Below are positions 24,933 to 33,088 of a DNA stretch of 64,000 nucleotides, piece by piece (position 1 is the first letter of the stretch; every line of letters begins with the position of its first letter). The position numbers were made by a program, and so were the translations under genes. The notes under the pieces were generated by a model. The model saw nothing but the letters and a program-made list of their open reading frames with translations, was not told where the DNA came from and searched no databases. This DNA is from Bin87 sp965204685 (lineage in GTDB: Bacteria > Chloroflexota > Dehalococcoidia > Lucifugimonadales > UBA3495), in contig OZ242004.1 in the NCBI GenBank assembly GCA_965204685.1, positions 2,170,001 through 2,234,000 of the forward strand. Direction: 5' to 3'.

Positions 24933-25655
24933 TCACGCCGGTTGATCGCCGAAGTGCAACGCTACGCCTCCGAACCCCAGGCGTCGGTAGCCCACGTTGA
25001 CGAGTCCGGCCTGGCGGAGCACGTCGGCCAGGCCGTCCGCGGTGAGGAAATAATCCACACTGTCGGGAAGGTAGGTGTAGGCGACCCGATCACCGGCGAC
25101 CAGTTGTCCCATCAGGGGAACCAGGCGGTGGAAATAAAAACGGCCCATGCCGGACGCGATTCCCGGGGCCAGCGGCGTCAACTCCAGGGTGGTTACCCGC
25201 CCGCCGGGCGCAACGACCCGGGCCATCTCCCGGATCGCGGATGGCACGTCCGGCATGTTGCGGAGGCTGAATCCGGCTGTAGCTCCCACGAACGACCCAT
25301 CCGGGAAAGGCAACCGCAGCGCGTCGCCCTGGACGAACTGTATGATCCTCCCGCCGCTCGGCCCGGACGCCCGTCGCCGGTTAGCGATGGTCAGCATTTC
25401 AGGCAACAGGTCAACTCCCACCACTTCCGTGATGTTGGGGCAGTCAGCCAGGGCGAAAGCCAGATCCCCGGTGCCGGTGGCTACGTCCAAAGCCGGGCCG
25501 GCGGTTCTCCCCGCGGTCAGCCTGGCGGTCGCGCGTTTCCAGCGGTGGTGCAGTCCACCGGTCATCAGCGAGTTCATCAGGTCGTAGCGCGGCGAGATGC
25601 GCGCGAACATCTCCGCCACGTAGCGCCGCTTTTCGTCGCCGCTGAGGTGGGCCAT
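24933..25655 (-). CDS. ubiE: Demethylmenaquinone methyltransferase (MenG/UbiE family)
   Basis: A 240-residue SAM-dependent methyltransferase performing the last step of menaquinone synthesis. Signature segments are FARISPRYDLMNSLMTGGLHHRWKR near the start, motif I LDVATGTGDLAFAL, the acidic VVGVDLLPEML and the family motif GFSLRNMPD. ATG at 25655 lies 3 bases after the stop of the reductase-like gene. It ends a leftward run UbiD, UbiA, UbiX, RibD-like reductase, MenG, which is the quinone operon of this organism. Confidence 0.93.
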   Translation of the reverse strand: MAHLSGDEKRRYVAEMFARISPRYDLMNSLMTGGLHHRWKRATARLTAGRTAGPALDVATGTGDLAFALADCPNITEVVGVDLLPEMLTIANRRRASGPSGGRIIQFVQGDALRLPFPDGSFVGATAGFSLRNMPDVPSAIREMARVVAPGGRVTTLELTPLAPGIASGMGRFYFHRLVPLMGQLVAGDRVAYTYLPDSVDYFLTADGLADVLRQAGLVNVGYRRLGFGGVALHFGDQPA

Positions 25656-25657
25656 CG

Positions 25658-26185
25658 CTAACGTGTATCGCGTGGCCGGTACCGGAGCTGCACCACACCG
25701 TCCGCATAAGTTTGCGCCGATTCCAGCTCCAGGAGAGTCGGCGATCCCGGCCCACCGAACAACGGGACGCCTTGCCCGAGGACTATCGGGATCACGAAAA
25801 CCTGGTATTCGTCAATAATCCCGGCCTGCCGGAACTGATCAGCCAGGTCGCCGCCGCCCACCAGCCATACCATGCCGGCATATTGCGCCGCTACTTCACG
25901 GATGAATTCCTGAGTGGTGCCGAGAAAGAACCGCACACCGTCAGGGCCTTCCGGCGGCGGCGAATGTGTGAACACGTAAGTCGCCTTGCCCGGATACGGC
26001 CATTCTCCAAAGCCAATCACCTGGTCATAAGTGCGTCGCCCCATCACCAGCGCATCGACGCCGGCATAAAATTCTGCGTAGCCATAGTCGTCGGACCCGC
26101 CGTCGGGCAGCCAGCCCACCTCGCCGGAAGCATCCGCGATGAAGCCGTCCAGGCTCGCGGCGACGTAATAGACGACCCTGGCCAT
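25658..26185 (-). CDS. Dihydrofolate-reductase-like (RibD C-terminal domain) protein
   Basis: A 175-residue single-domain NADPH reductase-fold protein: VVYYVAASLDGFIAD at the start, LVMGRRTYDQVIGFGEWPYP and the nucleotide-binding VWLVGGGDLADQFRQAGIIDEY. Related free-standing proteins are usually annotated as YyaP/YwjB-like; their substrates are not known. It sits between ubiX and ubiE with tight spacing in the menaquinone operon, so a role in quinone or flavin chemistry is possible but only inferred. ATG at 26185 has a weak ribosome site. Confidence 0.87.
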   Translation of the reverse strand: MARVVYYVAASLDGFIADASGEVGWLPDGGSDDYGYAEFYAGVDALVMGRRTYDQVIGFGEWPYPGKATYVFTHSPPPEGPDGVRFFLGTTQEFIREVAAQYAGMVWLVGGGDLADQFRQAGIIDEYQVFVIPIVLGQGVPLFGGPGSPTLLELESAQTYADGVVQLRYRPRDTR

Positions 26186-26200
26186 GCCGCAACTAATACT

Positions 26201-26830
26201 CTACCGCTCGTGATCGCGGTACTGCATGTCGTCCGGCAGGCCATCAATCACGCCCGAGGCGACCAACGCCCGCTGGACCACGAAGCGAACCACGCCGTCC
26301 ATGTCCAGCGGTTTCAGATAAAACGGCGGCTCAGGCGGCAGGATGGTGGCTCCCAGCCGCGACAAGGTCAGGAGGTTTTCCAGGTGGATCGCATGCAGCG
26401 GCGTTTCCCGGGGAATCAAGGTCAATGGGCGTCGCTCCTTGAGCGTCACGTCAGCGGCGCGCAGCAACAGGTTGGGCGTCAGTCCGTGGGCCAGAGATGC
26501 CACCGTGTTCATGCTAGCCGGCGCGACGATCATGCCGGCTGTGGGGAAGGTCCCGCTGGCGATGGGAGCAAACAGGTCGGAGATGGCGTAGGCGCTGAAG
26601 CAGGGATGCTCGCTCCATCGCGCTACTGCCGCGTTGTAAGACTCGTCAAGCTCTTCCTGCCACACCATGCGCGCGGCATTGGAAGCGACGACGATTACCG
26701 GCGTTTCCCGTTCCAGCAATGTGTCCACCAACTCGCGGGCGATGATTGCACCGCTGGCGCCGGTGATGCCGACGACTACCGAACGCTCGTGTAACGGATG
26801 CTCGCGTTGAACTGTGCCGCCGCCAGCCAT
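26201..26830 (-). CDS. ubiX: Flavin prenyltransferase UbiX
   Basis: A 209-residue flavoprotein that joins dimethylallyl phosphate to FMN, making the prenylated FMN cofactor for UbiD. VVVGITGASGAIIARELVD is the FMN phosphate loop, SDLFAPIASGTFPTAGMIVAPASMNT the conserved catalytic segment, and LIPRETPLHAIHLENLL the typical C-terminal part. I took ATG 26830, 2 bases after the ubiA stop; an in-frame GTG at 26839 would overlap ubiA. Its UbiD partner is encoded upstream in the same operon. Confidence 0.93.
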   Translation of the reverse strand: MAGGGTVQREHPLHERSVVVGITGASGAIIARELVDTLLERETPVIVVASNAARMVWQEELDESYNAAVARWSEHPCFSAYAISDLFAPIASGTFPTAGMIVAPASMNTVASLAHGLTPNLLLRAADVTLKERRPLTLIPRETPLHAIHLENLLTLSRLGATILPPEPPFYLKPLDMDGVVRFVVQRALVASGVIDGLPDDMQYRDHER

Positions 26831-26832
26831 CA

Positions 26833-27774
26833 CTACCACCAGAATACGGGAACAAGATATAAGAAGTCGAAACGCAGCGTTACCGCCAGAATCGTGAAGC
26901 CCAGCAGTTGCGTGGATATGTACTTGTTGAATGCAAACGCTTTGCCCACTTTCGCCGGTTCTCCGGACTTGACTAAGTTGTTCTCATACACCAGCAGGAT
27001 TACGGCGATAGCCCAGCCGATGAAGTAAAAGACGTTCAGGCGCAGCCAGAAGCCCACCACCAGCAGCAGCGCCGCCGCCAGGGCGTGCAGGATGCGCGTG
27101 GTGCGTATCGCATTGCGGACGCCGAATCGGGACGCAATGGAGTTGATGCTGTTAGCCCGATCGAAGTCGTAGTCCAGGGTGCCGTAGATGGTCTCGAAGC
27201 CTCCGGCCCACATCATCACGGCGAAGGTAATCAGCACCGGCTGCCAGTCCCACTGACCGGTGACGCCGATCCATGCGCCGGTGGGGGCGATGGACAGCGC
27301 GAAGCCCAGCATCAGGCTGCACAACCAGGTGTAATACTTGGCGAAGGAATATATCACCACGTAGGCGGCTGCTATTGGCGACAGCATCAGCGCCAGCGGG
27401 TTCAACTGCCAGGCGGCGATGAAGAAAATCGCTGCGCCGGCCAGGGCCATGCCACCAACTTCCAGCGGTTTCAGGATGCCGGCAGGGATGTGCCGACCTG
27501 CCGTGCGCGGGTTGCGCGCGTCCTCCCGGGCATTGATGATGCGGTTGGCCGACATGCCCAGGGTCCGCACCCCCAGGAACGCCAGGGTGATCCAGATGAA
27601 TGCGTGCCAGCCCGGCCAGCCGCTGCCACCCGAATAATGCGACGCCAACACCATCCCGATATAGCCGAACGGCATTGCGAACAGCGATTCCGAGATGTTG
27701 ATCGCGTTCAGGTAGTGCGGAACCTTGCCCACTACCACGCGAAAGGGGCCGGGATGTGCCGGTGCGTTGTGCAT
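26833..27774 (-). CDS. ubiA: UbiA-family prenyltransferase (menaquinone pathway)
   Basis: A 313-residue integral membrane aromatic prenyltransferase with eight or nine helices. The first Asp-rich region reads NRIINAREDARNPRTAGR, somewhat altered from the usual NRIIDREID, and the second is YGTLDYDFDRANSINSIASRFG. It attaches an isoprenoid tail to the quinone ring precursor. Placement between ubiD and ubiX suggests the futalosine route (MqnP-like), although none of the early mqn genes are in the window. Confidence 0.9.
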   Translation of the reverse strand: MHNAPAHPGPFRVVVGKVPHYLNAINISESLFAMPFGYIGMVLASHYSGGSGWPGWHAFIWITLAFLGVRTLGMSANRIINAREDARNPRTAGRHIPAGILKPLEVGGMALAGAAIFFIAAWQLNPLALMLSPIAAAYVVIYSFAKYYTWLCSLMLGFALSIAPTGAWIGVTGQWDWQPVLITFAVMMWAGGFETIYGTLDYDFDRANSINSIASRFGVRNAIRTTRILHALAAALLLVVGFWLRLNVFYFIGWAIAVILLVYENNLVKSGEPAKVGKAFAFNKYISTQLLGFTILAVTLRFDFLYLVPVFWW

Positions 27775-27866
27775 ACCCGTTCATGGTAGCACACGCCCGT
27801 TCAAGTCACGCGCGCCGCCAATAGCGTGCGGATGACACCGGCCGCAACCGTCAGCCACAGCGTAGT

Positions 27867-29345
27867 TCAGTTGCCGGTGCGACCCGAAGGGATGATGTCG
27901 TCCAGTCCCAACTCCGCCCACCTCGCGGACACGCGGTCCCGTATCTCCGGGCTCATCTCAATGTCCGGCGGCCATTCGCGGTGGTAGCCTTCCTGCGGCC
28001 CCTTCCGGGTGGCGTCGATGCCGACCTTGCTGCCGAAGCGCGGCGTCGGAGACGCCACGTCCAGATCGTCAATGGGGCCATCAACCATGACCAGATCAGT
28101 GGCCGGGTTGATGTTGTTGGCCACTCGCCATGCCACTTCAGAAGGGTTCTGGACGTCCACAAAGTCGTCCACCACCACGATCACCTTGGTCAGGCTGAGC
28201 AGTCCCAACCCCCACAGGCCGTACATCACCTTGCGAGCGTGCCCGGGGTACTCTTTCTTCATCGACACCAGGACGAGGTTATGGAAGATACCTTCGGCGG
28301 GCATGTTGATGTCAACGACTTCCGGAAGGATGAGGCGTATCAGCGGCAGAAAAACGCGCTCGGTGACCTTGCCCATCCAGTAGTCTTCAGTGGGCGGCCG
28401 TCCCACGAAAGTGGTGGGGTAAATGGGATTGTGGCGGCGGGTGATGGTGGTCACGTGGAACACCGGGTAAGGCTCCGCCAGGGAGTAGTACCCGGTGTGA
28501 TCCCCGAAGGGACCCTCGGTCCTTTCCTCGCCGGGGATGACGTACCCCTCCAGGACGATCTCGGCGTGAGCCGGCACCTTCAGGTCCACCGACACCGCCT
28601 GGGCCAACTCGACGCCCTCGTCGCGAATGAAGCCGGCCAGCACCATCTCGTCGATGTCCGGCGGCAGCGGCGCCGATCCGGTCCAAATCGAAGCGGGATC
28701 GCCGCCAAGCGCGACGGCCACCTCAAGCTTCTCTGCACTGGCCCGGTAGTGGCGCGCGCCCACCTTATGGGTCTGCCAGTGCATCCCGGTGGTATTGTGG
28801 TCGAACACCTGCATCCGATAGATGCCGTAGTTCTGCGTGCCGGTTTCGGGGTCCCGGGTGATCACCAGCGGCAGGGTGATGTACGGGCCGGCATCCATCG
28901 GCCAGCACTTGATAATCGGCAGACTGTAGAGGTCGACGTCTTCCCCAGTCACTACAACTTGCTGACACGGGGGATTGCTGATAGTCCGGGGCTGGTAGGC
29001 GCCGACGTGGACCAGCCGACCCAGAGTGCGCAGCTTGTTCAGCACGCCCTGGGGCGGTCCGCCCTGGACCATTTCGATCATGGCTTCCAGGCGTGCGGCC
29101 AGGCTGTCGGCGTCGTCAACCTCCAGCGCCCAGTTCATGCGCCGTTCGGAGCAGAACAGGTTGATGGCCACGGGCATATCGTGGCCATCGACGTTTTCAA
29201 ACAGGAGCGCCGGCCCATCGGCTCGCAGGGAGCGATAGGCGATTTCAGTCATCTCCAACTCCGCGCTTACCGGAACGGAGATGCGCCGCAGGTCGCCTTT
29301 GCTTTCGAGAAAGGCGATAAACTCGCGAAGATCCCGGTATGGCAT
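27867..29345 (-). CDS. ubiD: UbiD-family decarboxylase (menaquinone biosynthesis)
   Basis: A 492-residue prenyl-FMN-dependent decarboxylase of aromatic or polyenoic acids. Family landmarks are YRDLREFIAFLESKGDL at the start, the central IIKCWPMDAGPYITLPLVIT, the E-x-E-R-type loop GYVIPGEERTEGPFGDHTGYYS containing the catalytic acids, and ITRRHNPIYPTTFVGRPPTED. Length is standard. Starts at ATG 29345, first of the run UbiD-UbiA-UbiX. It would decarboxylate the ring precursor before or after prenylation. Confidence 0.94.
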   Translation of the reverse strand: MPYRDLREFIAFLESKGDLRRISVPVSAELEMTEIAYRSLRADGPALLFENVDGHDMPVAINLFCSERRMNWALEVDDADSLAARLEAMIEMVQGGPPQGVLNKLRTLGRLVHVGAYQPRTISNPPCQQVVVTGEDVDLYSLPIIKCWPMDAGPYITLPLVITRDPETGTQNYGIYRMQVFDHNTTGMHWQTHKVGARHYRASAEKLEVAVALGGDPASIWTGSAPLPPDIDEMVLAGFIRDEGVELAQAVSVDLKVPAHAEIVLEGYVIPGEERTEGPFGDHTGYYSLAEPYPVFHVTTITRRHNPIYPTTFVGRPPTEDYWMGKVTERVFLPLIRLILPEVVDINMPAEGIFHNLVLVSMKKEYPGHARKVMYGLWGLGLLSLTKVIVVVDDFVDVQNPSEVAWRVANNINPATDLVMVDGPIDDLDVASPTPRFGSKVGIDATRKGPQEGYHREWPPDIEMSPEIRDRVSARWAELGLDDIIPSGRTGN

Positions 29346-29398
29346 GGCGGTCGCGGTGGCCTCAGATCCGAAACGAGCCTGAGGCCAGGACGCCGGCC

Positions 29399-29716
29399 TC
29401 AGGAATTTCGCATCTGGCTAAAGCAGTCGCTGCAATACACCGGGCGGTCGCCGCGGGGGCGGAACGGAACGGTTGCGTCCACTCCGCAATTGCTGCAAAC
29501 GATGGGGAAGGACTCGCGCTGGCCGCCGCCAAATCCGCCGCCGCCGCCACCGCCGAAGTTGTCACGAGGCTGGCCTCGCCGGGCGTTCCGGCATGAAACA
29601 CACCGTTTCGGATAGTTGGTGAAGCCTCGCGAGGCATAGAATTCCTGCTCGCCTACGGTGAAGAGAAACTCTGCTCCGCAGTCGCTGCATTCAAGGGTCA
29701 TGTCGGAAAGGGCCAC
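29399..29716 (-). CDS. Zinc-ribbon protein with CxxC-x17-CxxC domain
   Basis: A 105-residue protein with two zinc-ribbon-like units. The first is LECSDCGAEF with CVSC about 20 residues on. A glycine-rich linker (GGGGGGGFGGG) follows. The second is CSNC, exactly 17 residues, then CSDC, the CxxC-x17-CxxC domain seen in small proteins of many uncultured bacteria. The start is a GTG at 29716 after CCGGAGGATGAACC. Such domains bind zinc and probably nucleic acid. It lies upstream of ubiD on the same strand. Confidence 0.82.
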   Translation of the reverse strand: MALSDMTLECSDCGAEFLFTVGEQEFYASRGFTNYPKRCVSCRNARRGQPRDNFGGGGGGGFGGGQRESFPIVCSNCGVDATVPFRPRGDRPVYCSDCFSQMRNS

Positions 29717-29947
29717 GGTTCATCCTCCGGCCTGGTTGGTAATCGCGGTGCACACGCTAGGTCTGTTTCGTCGGGCACGGCGATTACAATACCCAAGGAA
29801 GGAGGACCGGCGCAATTTCGCTGCCAATACTATACTTGCATCAACGGCGGCAAACAACGATTTTTACCGCCCGAATCGAAAAATCACCGGTTTCGGCGCC
29901 GTCGACGGCGCTGAACGCCTTTGCGCGGGCAAGCACCCACCACTTCT

Positions 29948-30382
29948 TCAGGCTGGTTCCGCGACGAAAACGGGTATCGTTCTTGAAGTGCGGCCCTGGT
30001 ACTCCTCGTAAGGAGGAAACGCCTCGACCGAAGCCGCCCAGAGCCGGGCGCGTTCGTCCGCGTCCGACACCTCGCGGACCCGCATGGTGTACACGTCCGC
30101 CCCATCCCTGATTTCCACGTTGGCGTCGGCGCGCAGGTTGTACACCCAAACGGGATTGCGTGGCGCGCCGCCCTGCGAGCCCACCAACACGTAGGCCTCG
30201 CCAACCTTCACGCGCATCAGCGGGGTTTTGCGGATCGCCCCGGTCTTGTTGCCCCGGTTCGTAACGATGATTACGGGCAAGCCCGTGTCTCGCAGCGTGG
30301 TCCCTTCGGCGCCCCCGCTGCTTTCGTACAGTTCCACCTGCTCGCGCACCCAGTCCCTGGTTGACGGAATGTATTCGGGCAT
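29948..30382 (-). CDS. Deazaflavin (F420)-dependent nitroreductase family protein
   Basis: A 144-residue split-barrel protein of the Ddn-like family, common in Actinobacteria and Chloroflexota. The pattern IIVTNRGNKTGAIRKTPLMRV, VLVGSQGGAPRNPVWVYNL and VEIRDGADVYTMRVREVS is diagnostic. Members bind F420 or, in some subgroups, other flavins or heme and fatty acids. ATG at 30382 follows AGCAGGAGGAACTGAG. It is the first gene of the leftward block that continues with the zinc ribbon and the menaquinone operon. Confidence 0.92.
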   Translation of the reverse strand: MPEYIPSTRDWVREQVELYESSGGAEGTTLRDTGLPVIIVTNRGNKTGAIRKTPLMRVKVGEAYVLVGSQGGAPRNPVWVYNLRADANVEIRDGADVYTMRVREVSDADERARLWAASVEAFPPYEEYQGRTSRTIPVFVAEPA

Positions 30383-30576
30383 CTCAGTTCCTCCTGCTGG
30401 TTACAGTGCGCATTATGATAGCGCGAATCCGTGTCAGCAGTAATGCCACGGGGTGAAACGTAGGTATAATGCCTTGGCTCATGGAAAAGCCTAGTTCCGG
30501 CGGGACAGGATTGTCCCGGTATTTCGCAACATGGATACGCGGCGTCCCAGGGGCGTCCAGGCAGGGGTGCACCGTG

Positions 30577-33009
30577 ATGAGTTTGTCGGAAGGCCGATTG
30601 GCGCTCGCCGCCGGTCAATCATGCAGATCAATCATATTGACTGCTGTCGCATTGCTCGCTCTGGCGGCGTGCTCCGGCCCGGAACCTCAGGAAGAACCGG
30701 CGAGCGCCGGCTCCGGGCAAGACCGGGTGGTAAGCGCGCGCCCTACGGTATCCATCGGTGAACGGAGTGAACCGACCAAACGACCATTTCCGTCTCCGAC
30801 GCCTGTAACCATACTGTCAGACCGGACGGTTGCGCCGCCGACAGCGACCCCGGAACCTACGCCGACGCCCGATGTCCGGCAGGATGAACCGCCGCCGACC
30901 CCAACTCCGGCGGCGGTCATCGACGGTGACTATGACGCGGATGATGACGGTCTGATCGAGATTCACGACTTGGCGCAACTGAACGCCATTCGATACGACA
31001 TGGACGGCAACGGGGTAGCTGACGATGCGGCCGGCCAGGCTCCATACCGGGACGCTTTCCCAGACCCGGCGGATGACATGGGATGCAGCGTGGGCGGATG
31101 CGAAGGTTACGAATTGATCACCGACCTCGACCTTGACAGCGATCTCGATGGCATCCCGGATGGCGATGACGCCTATTGGAATTCGGGATTGGGATGGGAA
31201 CCATTGGGCTACTATTCAAGTTCAAATGACCAACTGCTGTTCGAAGCAATCTTCGAAGGCGGCGGGCACACCATCAGCAATTTGTACATCAACCGGCCGG
31301 AACAGGACTACGTGGGACTGTTCGGGTTTAACAGCGGGGGAGTGATCAGGAACCTCAGCCTGGTCCAGGTCAGCGTTACCGGTCACGACTACGTGGGGGG
31401 ATTAGTCGGAAACAATGAAGAGGGAGGCCGCGTACTGGATTGCGCTACCAGCGGCGCAGTAACCGGCAATGATTTCGTGGGGGGCCTGGTGGGGGACGAC
31501 AAAGAGGGAGGCCGGATCAATGACAGCGTGGCCAGCGGCAGCGTCACCGGCATGAGGTACGTCGGTGGCCTGGTCGGGCGTATCGACAGCAATTTTGGGA
31601 GCGCGGTTCGCGACAGCGCAGCGGACAGCGACGTGACCGGCACGGTCTTTGTCGGAGGCCTGGCCGGCTTCAATAATGGAGTCATCGACTCTGGCGTGGC
31701 CAGCGGCGCAGTGTCCGGAAACGTGCATGTCGGCGGGCTGGTGGGCAGAGACAACGGCGGTACGATCCGCAGCAGCTCCGCCGGTGGCGCCGTCACCGGC
31801 AAAACCGATGCCGGCGGGCTGATCGGTCGCAACGATGGCGACATCAGCGACAGCCGCGCGCAAGGCGCCGTCACGGGACAGGACAACGTGGGCGGCCTGA
31901 TCGGCCGCAACGGGGAAGGCTCGCTGGTCAATAGCGCGGCGGAAGGCCCCGCCACTGGAAACGACAAGGTCGGCGGCTTCGTGGGTTACAACGACGGCGA
32001 CCTCAGCGACTGCGCCGCATCGGGAACCGTACAGGGCGCCGACGATATCGGCGGCCTGGTGGGGCGGAACAACGGCGGAACCATCACCTCATGCGCTGCC
32101 ACCGGCGCAGTTTCCGGTAACGACAACATCGGCGGCCTGGTGGGATACCACGAAGAGGGCGGGTCCATCGCAGATAGCTCGGCCTCCGGCGTCGTCGAAG
32201 GCGAAGACGATATCGGCGGGCTGGTCGGAGACAGTGAGGGCGCTATCAGCAACAGTTCGGCGGACGGCGTCGTGACTGGGAACGATAACGTGGGCGGACT
32301 GGTCGGAGACAGTGAGGGCGCTATTAGCAACAGTTCGGCGGACGGCGTCGTGACTGGGAACGACAACGTGGGCGGACTGGTTGGCCGGAACAATGGCGGT
32401 ACTATCGCCGATAGCGTTGCCAACGGGTCGGCCACGGGCGGTGAAAATGTGGGCGGATTGGTTGGTCACAACGACGGCGTAGTTCAGGCAGGCGAAGCGC
32501 GAGGCGCTGCCACCGGAGATACGAACGTTGGCGGATTGATGGGGTACAACGACGCTGACATCAGCGATTGCAGCGCCAGCGGCGACGCTACCGGAGCCCG
32601 GGACTTTGTGGGCGGGCTTGTCGGGTGGAATTATCGCGGCGATGTAACGGGGTGCAACGCCAGCGGATCAGCTTCGGGGAACAATTACGTCGCCGGTTTG
32701 ATCGGGTCTAACGACGAAGGATCCATCCGTGACAGCACTGCGGAAGGAAGCGCAACGGGTGCCGATTACGTTGGTGGACTCATCGGCCAGAACACGGTGG
32801 GCGTGGTGGATGCCAGCGTCGCTTCGGGAGCAGTATCGGGCAGCGAGTACGTGGGGGGACTGGTTGGAGATAACGGCGGTGACATCCGCAACTGCGCGGC
32901 CAGTGGCGACGTGACCGGCAAGCGCCAGATCGGACTGCTGGTCGGTCGGAACTACGGCAGCCCCATCGACAGCAGCATGGGAACGGGCACGTTGACCGAG
33001 GTGAACTGA
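30577..33009 (+). CDS. GLUG-repeat surface lipoprotein
   Basis: An 810-residue secreted protein. The signal peptide ends in the lipobox LLALAAC, so it should be a lipoprotein. A long Pro/Thr-rich linker follows, then an Asp-rich segment (DGDYDADDDGLIEIHDLAQL) resembling calcium-binding type 3 repeats. I count 21 GLUG-type repeats of 26-29 residues from about residue 245 to the end, each with a VGGLVGxN turn and a DSxAxGxVTG strand, which should form a beta-helix. Two neighbouring repeats are near-identical at the DNA level (32221-32298 and 32299-32376), a recent duplication. ATG at 30577 follows CAGGGGTGCACCGTG. A TATAAT lies at 30465-30470. Probable role in adhesion or cell-surface interaction. 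Confidence 0.85.
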   Translation: MSLSEGRLALAAGQSCRSIILTAVALLALAACSGPEPQEEPASAGSGQDRVVSARPTVSIGERSEPTKRPFPSPTPVTILSDRTVAPPTATPEPTPTPDVRQDEPPPTPTPAAVIDGDYDADDDGLIEIHDLAQLNAIRYDMDGNGVADDAAGQAPYRDAFPDPADDMGCSVGGCEGYELITDLDLDSDLDGIPDGDDAYWNSGLGWEPLGYYSSSNDQLLFEAIFEGGGHTISNLYINRPEQDYVGLFGFNSGGVIRNLSLVQVSVTGHDYVGGLVGNNEEGGRVLDCATSGAVTGNDFVGGLVGDDKEGGRINDSVASGSVTGMRYVGGLVGRIDSNFGSAVRDSAADSDVTGTVFVGGLAGFNNGVIDSGVASGAVSGNVHVGGLVGRDNGGTIRSSSAGGAVTGKTDAGGLIGRNDGDISDSRAQGAVTGQDNVGGLIGRNGEGSLVNSAAEGPATGNDKVGGFVGYNDGDLSDCAASGTVQGADDIGGLVGRNNGGTITSCAATGAVSGNDNIGGLVGYHEEGGSIADSSASGVVEGEDDIGGLVGDSEGAISNSSADGVVTGNDNVGGLVGDSEGAISNSSADGVVTGNDNVGGLVGRNNGGTIADSVANGSATGGENVGGLVGHNDGVVQAGEARGAATGDTNVGGLMGYNDADISDCSASGDATGARDFVGGLVGWNYRGDVTGCNASGSASGNNYVAGLIGSNDEGSIRDSTAEGSATGADYVGGLIGQNTVGVVDASVASGAVSGSEYVGGLVGDNGGDIRNCAASGDVTGKRQIGLLVGRNYGSPIDSSMGTGTLTEVN
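32221..32376 (+). repeat. Tandem 78-base duplication inside the GLUG gene
   Basis: Two adjacent 78-base (26-codon) units, 32221-32298 and 32299-32376, that differ at only a few positions (for example ATC/ATT and GAT/GAC), far more alike than other repeats of the gene. This marks an active repeat-expansion site. Confidence 0.85.
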
Positions 33010-33088
33010 CCACGCCCCCGCGCCCGCCAACGACCGTCGGATGGCGGGTATAATGCCCGGGCTATCGACATCCAACGGAGGAAACTGT

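Noticed and set aside
31300..33000. Regularly spaced repeats that might be mistaken for a CRISPR array.
   Set aside because: The period is 78-87 bases, in frame with GLUG protein repeats, and the units have diverged as codons do; no cas gene is near.
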